Shown: positions 1 through 5,351, counted from the stretch's first letter. The stretch is 5,379 nucleotides of DNA from Methanobacteriaceae archaeon (GCA_900769095.1 CAAGFH010000093.1:1-5379), one strand, 5' to 3'. A program made the numbers and translations. The notes: generated by a model not told the origin, from the sequence alone.

Positions 1-55
1 AAAATATCAAAATTGAAACGATAAAAGCAACTGACCACAATATGTTAAACCCCAT
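1..55 (-). CDS. N-terminal fragment of a hydrophobic (membrane) protein, cut by the window edge
   Basis: Eighteen codons can be read from an ATG at 55-53 to the left edge: MGFNILWSVAFIVSILIF. A GGGGAT ribosome binding site lies exactly 3 nt before the ATG, the same spacing as the other genes here. The ATG is 12 nt after the stop codon of the HPGHG protein gene, so the two are almost certainly co-transcribed. The visible part looks like a first transmembrane helix or an uncleaved signal anchor. The family cannot be identified from 18 residues. Its position suggests another membrane component of the same cassette, but that is only context. Confidence 0.55.
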   Translation of the reverse strand, partial: MGFNILWSVAFIVSILIF

Positions 56-67
56 AATATCCCCAAT

Positions 68-577
68 TTATTTTTTAGAAACTATTTTAGATACTATAAC
101 AGTTATGAAAAAACCACATAACATTACACAAATCAATAATATAACATTATTAACAGTAAATAACTCATTATTAGCAGTATTTTCACTAGAATCATTAGTT
201 AAATTTTTATTTGTTTTATTTACTTCAATTTCAGAAGAATTATCATTTACAACAGACCCGGAAGTTGACTCCTGATAAGTTGTACCTTGAATTTCATCAG
301 ATGTAGAATAAGTAGAACCACTTCCAGATGATTTTGAACTACTTGAATAACTATAACTAGATGAATCACTCTGACTTTGAGAATAACTAGAACTAGAAGA
401 ACTAGAAGAGCTTGAACTACTTGAAGAAGGTGTTGAACTTCCTGATGAATGAACTACATCTGAAGTCACCTCTTCCACATACTCAGAACCATGTCCTGGA
501 TGAGCACATGCTGTAGATGCTACAAAAGATATAATAAAAATAATTGAAATCAACAAAGCTATTTTTTTATATTTCAT
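68..577 (-). CDS. Small membrane-anchored surface protein with N-terminal HPGHG motif and poly-Ser linker
   Basis: A 169-residue protein that I do not recognise as a named family. Residues 1-25 form a signal peptide: basic start MKYKK, hydrophobic stretch 6-20, and a good signal-peptidase site A-C-A before His26. The mature protein would then begin HPGHG, with His26 and His29 as candidate metal ligands together with the free amine. His43 is a further candidate. Residues 44-98 are a Ser-dominated linker that includes 14 serines in a row (51-64), then an Asn/Thr/Glu-rich stretch with sequons. A single transmembrane helix (about 143-163) and a basic tail (SKIVSKK) anchor it with the bulk outside. 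This N-TM, loop, C-TM layout is shared with CbiN and with the 163-residue protein on the other strand. Short HPGH motifs also occur in HupE/UreJ nickel permeases, but the rest of the protein is unlike them. Start: GGTGAT lies 3 nt before the ATG. Cys24 could instead mark a weak lipobox (STAC). A metal-capturing role is inferred. Confidence 0.85.
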   Translation of the reverse strand: MKYKKIALLISIIFIISFVASTACAHPGHGSEYVEEVTSDVVHSSGSSTPSSSSSSSSSSSSSSYSQSQSDSSSYSYSSSSKSSGSGSTYSTSDEIQGTTYQESTSGSVVNDNSSEIEVNKTNKNLTNDSSENTANNELFTVNNVILLICVMLCGFFITVIVSKIVSKK

Positions 578-580
578 ATA

Positions 581-586
581 ATCACC
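581..586 (-). promoter_or_regulatory. Ribosome binding site of the HPGHG protein gene
   Basis: GGTGAT on the minus strand, 3 nt before the ATG at 577. It is complementary to the 3' end of archaeal 16S rRNA. The identical site and spacing precede both plus-strand genes, which sets the local rule used to judge the start of the FmdE-like gene. Confidence 0.8.
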
Positions 587-596
587 ATTTAATAAA

Positions 597-641
597 TTAA
601 ATTTAATTAAACATCAAAAAACCACATTTAATTAAATTTAA
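597..641. repeat. Perfect 15-bp inverted repeat upstream of the HPGHG protein gene
   Basis: TTAAATTTAATTAAA at 597-611 is the exact reverse complement of TTTAATTAAATTTAA at 627-641, with a 15-nt spacer (612-626). Each arm also contains the shorter palindromes TTTAATTAAA and TTAAATTTAA. It lies 20-64 nt before the start codon, between the terminator of the FmdE-like gene and the ribosome binding site. It could be an operator, a leader hairpin, or part of an AT-rich promoter. I see no clear separate TATA box for the HPGHG gene. Confidence 0.6.
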
Positions 642-682
642 CTTAAAAAATAAAAAGATAATAACTCTAAAAGAGTTATTAT
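641..682 (-). terminator. Hairpin plus U-tract terminator after the FmdE-like gene
   Basis: An 11-bp perfect stem (658-668 pairs with 672-682, core AATAACTCT / AGAGTTATT) closes a 3-nt loop. In the minus-strand direction it is followed by a T-rich run over 641-656. It begins about 10 nt after the stop codon at 693-695. It fits termination or attenuation of the large transcript before the HPGHG gene. Some read-through is possible, because that gene has no obvious promoter of its own. Confidence 0.75.
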
Positions 683-692
683 AATAAAAAAA

Positions 693-3539
693 CTATTTTT
701 TACTACGTTTTACATAACCTACACCAAGTAAAATTCCAATAGCTAATACACCAATTAAAGCATATAATAAACTATTTGAATCGATTGATTTTGCTGCAGG
801 AGATTTGGATACTTCATATGCTTTTGCATTATCTTTACCATTTTGAGAATCTTCAGACTCACCTTGAGTTGGACTTTGACTAGAAACACTAGAAATTATT
901 GCACCAGTTGTACCAACACTAGCAGAACCAGAAGGTTTAGCACCTGAATCAGGGACATTTGAATTACTGTTTGAATTAGAGTTACTGTTTGTGTTAGAAG
1001 TTGCATTAGTATTTGAATTATTAGAGTTTGAATTACTATTGGAGTTTTGATTCATTGCATTTAACAAATCTTCTTTAGTAACATTTTCAAGACTTTTCAA
1101 ATAAGAAATGGAATTGAAGTTTTCTCCAGCACCTTGTTTTAACATGTTGAATTGTTCTTCAGTAATCCATTTTTCACTTACAGTAGTAACAACAGGTGTT
1201 GATTTAATATCTGAATTAGCTCTACCACTATACAAATCAATGAATCCTTTAATTGTGTTAGCACGCTGAGCTTCACTAGTTGCATATTTACTGGTGTCAA
1301 TTTTACCATTTTGGAAGTTGACAATCATTGCTTTACCAATTTTAAGATTATCATCCCATACAACAAGAACTCCTTGAGATAATCCATTTTCTGTTTCATT
1401 TTTTGGTAACTTTTGTACAAAGAAATTACCTAAACCAGGTGATAAATCTAATAAATAAGTTAAACTGTCATCCTTACAATAAATGTTGGATGCAATGTAT
1501 GTGTAAGATTCATTTTCACCTAATGGATAATTTTGTTGTATATAATCAGTTATGAAAAATCCAGGTTGCACACCAGGACATACATGAGCGTGGTATAAGA
1601 ATGTAGCCATTTGATCAAATAATGGATGTTCATTCCATGCATTAACAATAGTTTGTATGTTAAACCAATTACTATCAGGAACAAATGATTTTTCAATAGC
1701 TCTTAATTTAGCACTATTATTTAATGTTTCAAATCCGACATTTACAACTCTATCACCATCAAGAGTTCCAACAAAGAAATCATTGGTGTCAGGGTTGTAT
1801 CTTAAATAAATCATATTAACTACATCTGAATCAGGATAACGAATTGCAAATGCAAACCATAATGGTTTCCATACAGCTTGGTGAAGACTTAATAAGTTTT
1901 GACCAAATAAAGTTCCACCAAATACTTCAAATAAACCGTCACGTGCACTTACAGTATCTCTACCATTTAAGAATGCATATCCTGCATCAGTTAAAGCAAG
2001 GAAATCAACGTCATCTCTTTCAATATCAATGCCTAAATCTTCTTTGAATATTTTTTTAGCTTCATTAGCTGCATCAATACCTATTTGTTTAATTTGTTCA
2101 TCAGTTAAAACTTCATGAGTGTTATTAACAGTTGCTCTTGTAGCAGAAGAGAGATTTAATGATAAGATATAGTTTAAATCTAATCCATGACCATCAATAC
2201 CATATTCTGCAGGCTCACCATCATAGGTTACATTTTCTGTAGTTCCCATCAAGTAATTGTATTGTTCTTGGTTTAAACCTGTAAATTCGTATAAGAAATC
2301 AACTAAATCTTCAGGGCTAGTGTTGATTTTATTAATCCACCAGGAACAGTATTTTAATTCTTCTAAACTTCCAGCATCAGGATTTAATCCAGTTTCTTTA
2401 GTGAAAGCTGCTTTAAGTTTAGTTGAATTGAATGACATGATGATTAAATCACCAGTTTTGAGTTTAGAATTCCATTTGATAAAACCAATCATATTTTCAG
2501 TAGCACCAGTGTTGGTAGTATTCATACCAGTATAACCAGTTTTACCAATAGTGTCATCTAAAAAGAACAATGCTGCATCATCATCAGATCCACCAGGAAC
2601 ACCAAGTACTTTGTATGCAGTTACATCTGCAGGAGAACCTACTCCACCAGGATTAGTTTCTTGGTCTGGAGGATAGTATTTTAATAAAGCTTGAATAATA
2701 CTATATCCTCCCAAAGTACCTTCACAAATATGACCGTGGAAAGCAGCTTCTTGGAGAATTTCTTTAGAAACATCCGCAGCCCAACCATTTGCTAAACTTG
2801 CAAATGCCCAGGAATTTTCTCCAACTACAGCCTTATAATATTTATTCCATTGAGATTTAGTCATATTCTCAGAAATAGTTCCTAAATATGAATATTTAGT
2901 AGATGCGTTTTGGAAAACAATAGCTTTTAATTCATTACCTTTTTTGATAATAAAAGCAAAATCGATTGGGTCTACTGCACTTTGACGTAACATTAATACA
3001 TTAGTATAAGTAATTCCGCCGTAATTTACAATTGCCTCCATTGCATCTTCACTAGTTTTACCATTATATTTTGCAACACCAGCAGTTGTAATAACTAAAA
3101 TATCATCCGCATTTTTAAAATCTAAGTATTTGTCTGCTTGAACAGTTACTTCATGACCCAATATATAACTTTCAGAAGCTTTCATATCAAAAGTAACATT
3201 AGCTAAAATAGATTTGCCAAATTGAGGAGTGATGATTTTATTTTGAGTTAAATACCCCGGAGCAATAACAGAAATATTAAGTTTATCCAATACATTACTT
3301 GAATTAATTACGACATTATAAGAATTAGATGAACTATCGTAATCTTTTGAAATAATGTGTTTATTATTAACAATAATTGTTGGATTTATATTCCCATTGT
3401 CGCTTTCATACTGATAATTAACATTAACATTTAAATTTGCTATTTCAGAACTTTCTTGGATATCTGAAGTTGAGTTTCCAAGAAATGAATCATCAATATT
3501 ATTCGCTGAAACTCCACCTATCATTAGCAAAACAATCAT
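693..3539 (-). CDS. Large cell-surface protein with two FmdE-like domains and C-terminal membrane anchor
   Basis: 948 residues from the only ATG; 961 if translation starts at the ATT at 3578 (separate entry). Order: signal sequence ending V-S-A before NN (residues 10-14); a beta-rich surface domain about 35-130; then an internal duplication. Each copy has an alpha/beta part (about 145-235 and 510-600; shared L-x-x-T-x-AG, NG, GG and P-x-x-FAF pattern) followed by an FmdE-like domain. The FmdE signatures are HGHICEG (268-274) and HAHVCPG (650-656). His268/His270/Cys272 and His650/His652/Cys654 are likely metal ligands, and Cys688 with Asp690/691 may belong to copy 2. Residues 831-861 are an Asn/Ser repeat linker, followed by a disordered stretch, a TM helix (923-943) and the tail KRSKK. 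FmdE-family proteins (named for a methanogen formylmethanofuran dehydrogenase operon) are normally about 200 residues and soluble; a tandem, exported, anchored version is unusual. The function is unknown. Metal or metal-cofactor binding outside the cell is inferred from the motifs and from the divergent CbiM-like gene. Confidence 0.9.
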   Translation of the reverse strand: MIVLLMIGGVSANNIDDSFLGNSTSDIQESSEIANLNVNVNYQYESDNGNINPTIIVNNKHIISKDYDSSSNSYNVVINSSNVLDKLNISVIAPGYLTQNKIITPQFGKSILANVTFDMKASESYILGHEVTVQADKYLDFKNADDILVITTAGVAKYNGKTSEDAMEAIVNYGGITYTNVLMLRQSAVDPIDFAFIIKKGNELKAIVFQNASTKYSYLGTISENMTKSQWNKYYKAVVGENSWAFASLANGWAADVSKEILQEAAFHGHICEGTLGGYSIIQALLKYYPPDQETNPGGVGSPADVTAYKVLGVPGGSDDDAALFFLDDTIGKTGYTGMNTTNTGATENMIGFIKWNSKLKTGDLIIMSFNSTKLKAAFTKETGLNPDAGSLEELKYCSWWINKINTSPEDLVDFLYEFTGLNQEQYNYLMGTTENVTYDGEPAEYGIDGHGLDLNYILSLNLSSATRATVNNTHEVLTDEQIKQIGIDAANEAKKIFKEDLGIDIERDDVDFLALTDAGYAFLNGRDTVSARDGLFEVFGGTLFGQNLLSLHQAVWKPLWFAFAIRYPDSDVVNMIYLRYNPDTNDFFVGTLDGDRVVNVGFETLNNSAKLRAIEKSFVPDSNWFNIQTIVNAWNEHPLFDQMATFLYHAHVCPGVQPGFFITDYIQQNYPLGENESYTYIASNIYCKDDSLTYLLDLSPGLGNFFVQKLPKNETENGLSQGVLVVWDDNLKIGKAMIVNFQNGKIDTSKYATSEAQRANTIKGFIDLYSGRANSDIKSTPVVTTVSEKWITEEQFNMLKQGAGENFNSISYLKSLENVTKEDLLNAMNQNSNSNSNSNNSNTNATSNTNSNSNSNSNSNVPDSGAKPSGSASVGTTGAIISSVSSQSPTQGESEDSQNGKDNAKAYEVSKSPAAKSIDSNSLLYALIGVLAIGILLGVGYVKRSKK

Positions 3540-3559
3540 GCTAAAAAATAAAAGTGAAA

Positions 3560-3589
3560 TTAAACGTTTGTTAATAATTTTACCCCCAT
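3560..3589 (-). other. Possible 9-codon upstream ORF overlapping the FmdE-like gene's leader
   Basis: An ATG at 3589-3587 opens a short frame, MGVKLLTNV, ending with TAA at 3562-3560. It is one frame away from the FmdE-like reading frame and spans that gene's GGGGGT site and candidate ATT start. No strong ribosome binding site precedes it. One extra G in the five-G run would join this ATG to the signal-peptide frame, so it matters for deciding between a non-AUG start and a sequence error or frameshift. Confidence 0.25.
3576..3587 (-). promoter_or_regulatory. Ribosome binding site and likely non-AUG (ATT) start of the FmdE-like protein
   Basis: GGGGGT (3587-3582) stands exactly 3 nt before an in-frame ATT at 3578-3576, matching the 3-nt spacing of the other genes in the window. 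Starting there adds 13 residues, (M)INKRLISLLFFS, before Met1 of the ATG version. It supplies the Lys-Arg n-region of a full signal peptide that ends at V-S-A. The ATG at 3539 has no ribosome binding site and yields an n-region with no basic residue. No ATG, GTG or TTG exists in frame between the upstream TAA (3593-3591) and 3539. ATT starts are rare, so this is an inference. Confidence 0.55.
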
Positions 3590-3606
3590 ATTATCTTTAA
3601 ATTCAA

Positions 3607-3638
3607 TGTATTCAAAATATTAAGAACGAATGAATACA
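3607..3638. repeat. 8-bp inverted repeat, TGTATTCA-N16-TGAATACA, in the leader of the FmdE-like gene
   Basis: TGTATTCA (3607-3614) and TGAATACA (3631-3638) are perfect reverse complements separated by 16 nt. If the TATA element at 3659-3667 is used, transcription would start near 3638, so this dyad covers the start site and early leader. That is a typical place for a repressor site. It could also form a weak RNA hairpin. Its arms differ from the AGTAATA boxes. Confidence 0.45.
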
Positions 3639-3650
3639 CTCTAAGATTAT

Positions 3651-3680
3651 AGTAATAAATATATAAATATAATTATTACT
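3651..3680 (-). promoter_or_regulatory. Promoter and paired boxes for the FmdE-like gene
   Basis: On the minus strand TTTATATAT (3667-3659) is a strong archaeal TATA-box candidate. It would place transcription start about 25 nt downstream, near 3638, giving a leader of about 60 nt to the ATT start or about 100 nt to the ATG. The TATA element is bracketed by a perfect inverted pair, AGTAATAA (3651-3658) and TTATTACT (3673-3680). The inner form GTAATA-N16-TATTAC has the same 6-16-6 layout as the E. coli NikR operator. A bound regulator would block TBP/TFB, suggesting repression. Confidence 0.6.
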
Positions 3681-4130
3681 TAAATTAATAAAAATTATAA
3701 AAAAGTATTACTACAAACATTATTTGAAGAATATAAAAAGAATAATAAAAAAGCATTAACCCAAATATTGATTAATACACATATATTAACAAAAAATGTC
3801 ATAAAAACAACTTATTTTATCAAATAACCCCTTATAATTTAATATAAAATTAAATAATTAAATATTAAGCTATTTAAAAAAAAGTAATAAATAACCGCAA
3901 ATTTTATAAAAAAATATACAAAATAACAAAAGTATTACAAAATTAAAAAGTAATACTATTCTTTTTTAGACTTTAAACTACATAATTGGCCCTTATTTAC
4001 TCTAAAATAAATAATAAAATAAAATTAAAAATTATTACTTTTAAAAATTGACTAAACAAAATCAAATAAAATAGAAATAATTTAAACAAATTAAAACAAG
4101 TAATACTATTTTAAAAAAAAATCCTAAAAA

Positions 4131-4163
4131 AGTAATAAGCAAATAGTCTTATAGAGTATTACT
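4131..4163 (+). promoter_or_regulatory. Promoter region and paired boxes for the CbiM-like gene
   Basis: A modest TATA-like element, TTATAG (4149-4154), lies at the right distance to start transcription near 4176, giving a leader of about 27 nt. It is flanked by inverted boxes AGTAATAA (4131-4138) and AGTATTACT (4155-4163); the 7-bp arms are 19 nt apart. The right box touches the TATA element. This copies the arrangement at the opposite promoter, with a 3-nt wider spacer. The TATA call is weaker than on the other strand. Confidence 0.45.
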
Positions 4164-4193
4164 CCAAATTTCAAGTGTTGAAAATGATAATAA

Positions 4194-4199
4194 GGTGAT
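4194..4199 (+). promoter_or_regulatory. Ribosome binding site of the CbiM-like gene
   Basis: GGTGAT lies 3 nt before the ATG at 4203. It fixes the start so that the protein begins Met-His, which matters because the N-terminal amine and His2 are metal ligands in this family. Confidence 0.8.
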
Positions 4200-4202
4200 A
4201 AG

Positions 4203-4826
4203 ATGCATTTACCCGACGGAATAATAAGTTTTGAACAGGCAATGATTTATTGGATAATTACATTAATAATTATTTTACTATTTTTTTACAAGTTTTCTAA
4301 AGATGAAAATAAAGAAAAGAGAATAATATCAATAGCATTATTTAGTGTTTTTACTATAGTTATAACTTCATTATCAATTCCATCACCATTTGGTGTGCCA
4401 ATCCACTTTTTTTTAATACCTTTAATTGCAATGATATTAGGTCCATTTTCTAGTACAATAGTATCATTTATCGCGCTATTAATGCAGGTATTCACTTTAA
4501 ATATGGGTGGGATTACATCATTAGGTGCGAATTTCATTGTAATAGGATTTATTTTACCAATTGTAACCTACAGTTTTTATAAACTCTTCCTAAATCTGAA
4601 TAAAAAACTTGCAATTTTTGGATCAACAATAATTGGAATAATTGCTGCTACATTTGGACAAGTAGGTATTTTATTAATTTCTGGAGCTATGAACTTTGAT
4701 CTTTTATTATCAACACTAGTACCATTTTACTTATTTATCTCAATTATTGAAGGATTTTGCAATGTAGTTATAATAACCTCTATTGAAAAAATAAAACCCG
4801 AATTAATTGAAATAAATGAAATTTAG
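4203..4826 (+). CDS. CbiM/NikM-family S-component of a cobalt/nickel ECF-type transporter
   Basis: A 207-residue, strongly hydrophobic protein with about six to seven membrane segments, the usual size for CbiM/NikM. It begins MHLPDGII, the family's MHIPDG signature. In the NikM2 structure nickel is held by the Met1 amine, His2 and a His near position 67; here His2 and His68 (in GVPIH, 64-68) match. The following ILGPFSSTIVSFIALLMQ and GGITSLGANF stretches fit the conserved GP...LLxQ and GGxTxLGAN core. It is the substrate-binding membrane subunit for Ni2+ or Co2+ uptake; sequence alone does not tell me which metal. In the usual systems it works with CbiN/NikN, CbiQ and the ATPase CbiO. Only a CbiN-like partner follows, 8 bp downstream, and a terminator closes the unit. 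It may borrow a CbiQO module encoded elsewhere, or act as an MN pair, since CbiMN alone has basal cobalt transport activity in Rhodobacter. The boxes at its promoter suggest metal-dependent control. Confidence 0.9.
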   Translation: MHLPDGIISFEQAMIYWIITLIIILLFFYKFSKDENKEKRIISIALFSVFTIVITSLSIPSPFGVPIHFFLIPLIAMILGPFSSTIVSFIALLMQVFTLNMGGITSLGANFIVIGFILPIVTYSFYKLFLNLNKKLAIFGSTIIGIIAATFGQVGILLISGAMNFDLLLSTLVPFYLFISIIEGFCNVVIITSIEKIKPELIEINEI

Positions 4827-4831
4827 GTGAT
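4826..4831 (+). promoter_or_regulatory. Ribosome binding site of the CbiN-like gene, overlapping the CbiM stop
   Basis: GGTGAT starts on the last base of the TAG stop of the CbiM-like gene and lies 3 nt before the next ATG (4835). This indicates tight translational coupling and a joint role for the two proteins. Confidence 0.75.
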
Positions 4832-4834
4832 AAA

Positions 4835-5326
4835 ATGAAATATTTAAAGATTTTAATAATAGTATTAACATTATTTTTAACAATGAGTGCAGTATCATCT
4901 CATGGAGTTGACATAACCTCCGATACAATGGTAGTTGCTAATGAAACAAATGGAAAAATGACTAAGAGTATTGCAGATTCAAATAATATGAACATTAGTG
5001 TTTATAAATTTACATCAGAAGATGAAATTTTACATACACTTGAACACAGTATAAACAATACCAATAAAAGAATTTTATTTGTCGCGTATCAAGATATAGC
5101 TCATGATTTTTTAAAACAACATCCTGATTTATCCAATAGAATAATCATTGTCGATGATGTAAATGAAAATACTACTCTAGAAGGACTCAAAACCATTATC
5201 AATACAAATGAAGCTACAAATAATGAAAGTAATTTTGCGATTCCATTAGTCACCGGTATCATAATTGGTATTTTTATAGGAATAGCTTGTGGAGTCTTTA
5301 TTATGAAAAAAAAAGAATTAGAATAA
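4835..5326 (+). CDS. CbiN-like accessory membrane protein: two terminal TM segments and a large outer loop
   Basis: 163 residues. An N-terminal hydrophobic segment (about 5-21, after MKYLK) serves as signal peptide or first TM helix and is followed at once by SHG (His23). Residues 25-130 form an extracytoplasmic alpha/beta-looking region with strands TMVVAN, RILFVAY and RIIIVDD, helices between them, and His67, His71, His90 and His96. A C-terminal TM helix (about 134-156) ends in MKKKELE. CbiN/NikN has the same N-TM, outer loop, C-TM topology and a His-Gly just after TM1, but its loop is much shorter (CbiN is about 100 residues in all). I therefore call it a CbiN analogue by topology and position, not by clear sequence match. 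It is coupled to the CbiM-like gene 8 bp upstream. Other uncharacterised Ni/Co accessory subunits, such as the NikK/NikL type, are alternatives. Sequons (NIS, NNT, NTT) agree with an outside loop. Confidence 0.8.
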   Translation: MKYLKILIIVLTLFLTMSAVSSHGVDITSDTMVVANETNGKMTKSIADSNNMNISVYKFTSEDEILHTLEHSINNTNKRILFVAYQDIAHDFLKQHPDLSNRIIIVDDVNENTTLEGLKTIINTNEATNNESNFAIPLVTGIIIGIFIGIACGVFIMKKKELE

Positions 5327-5351
5327 TATTCTAATTCCACCTTCTTTTTTT
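5315..5351 (+). terminator. Hairpin terminator overlapping the stop codon of the CbiN-like gene
   Basis: GAATTAGAAT (5315-5324) pairs perfectly with ATTCTAATTC (5328-5337) around a 3-nt loop, followed by a T-rich run ending in seven T (5345-5351). The left arm lies in the last codons and the loop includes the end of the TAA (5324-5326). It shows that the CbiM/CbiN-like pair is a two-gene transcript with no CbiQ or CbiO behind it. Confidence 0.75.

Larger units (their letters stand above)
3651..4163. repeat. Cluster of about ten AGTAATAA / AGTAWTACT boxes in the divergent intergenic region
   Basis: The 663-bp gap between the divergent genes (3540-4202) holds no credible gene and is almost entirely A and T. 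In it I find AGTAATAA-type boxes at 3651, 3673 (inverted), 3883, 4032 (inverted) and 4131, and AGTATTAC(T) or AGTAATACT at 3704, 3931, 3949, 4099 and 4155. The box contains G and C in a background nearly lacking both, so chance alone is a poor explanation. Boxes sit at both promoters and also in the middle. AGTATTAC-N11-GTAATACT (3931-3957) is another inverted pair. I saw no such cluster inside the genes or at the other gene junctions. A shared regulator is inferred. Confidence 0.6.

Noticed and set aside
42..275. Open plus-strand frame of 77 codons opposite the HPGHG protein gene
   Set aside because: It lies antisense to a gene with a signal peptide, TM helix and good ribosome binding site, and has no ribosome binding site of its own.
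68..577. HupE/UreJ nickel permease for the HPGHG protein
   Set aside because: Only the short His motif is shared; HupE/UreJ proteins have six or more TM helices, whereas this one has a single C-terminal anchor and a Ser stalk.
1844..2535. Two plus-strand open frames (1844-2047 and 2257-2535) inside the FmdE-like gene
   Set aside because: Antisense to conserved parts of the large protein; composition is not protein-like and no RBS is seen. They are shadows of the coding strand.
693..3539. Adhesin-like surface protein, common in these archaea, for the large gene
   Set aside because: The signal, Asn/Ser stalk and anchor fit, but the core is two FmdE-type domains with conserved His/Cys and not the parallel beta-helix or Ig-like repeats of adhesin-like proteins.
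3720..3880. A small gene or RNA gene in the middle of the intergenic region
   Set aside because: Every ATG I checked runs into a stop within a few codons, and there is no G/C-rich island, which structured RNAs in AT-rich archaea usually show.
3651..4163. CRISPR array as an explanation for the repeated boxes
   Set aside because: The repeated unit is only 8-9 bp (13 at most), spacing is irregular (18 to 179 bp) and orientation varies. CRISPR repeats are longer and evenly spaced.
4286..5340. Minus-strand open frames opposite the CbiM-like (4286-4537) and CbiN-like (5101-5340) genes
   Set aside because: Both are antisense to well-supported genes; the second also runs through the terminator hairpin.
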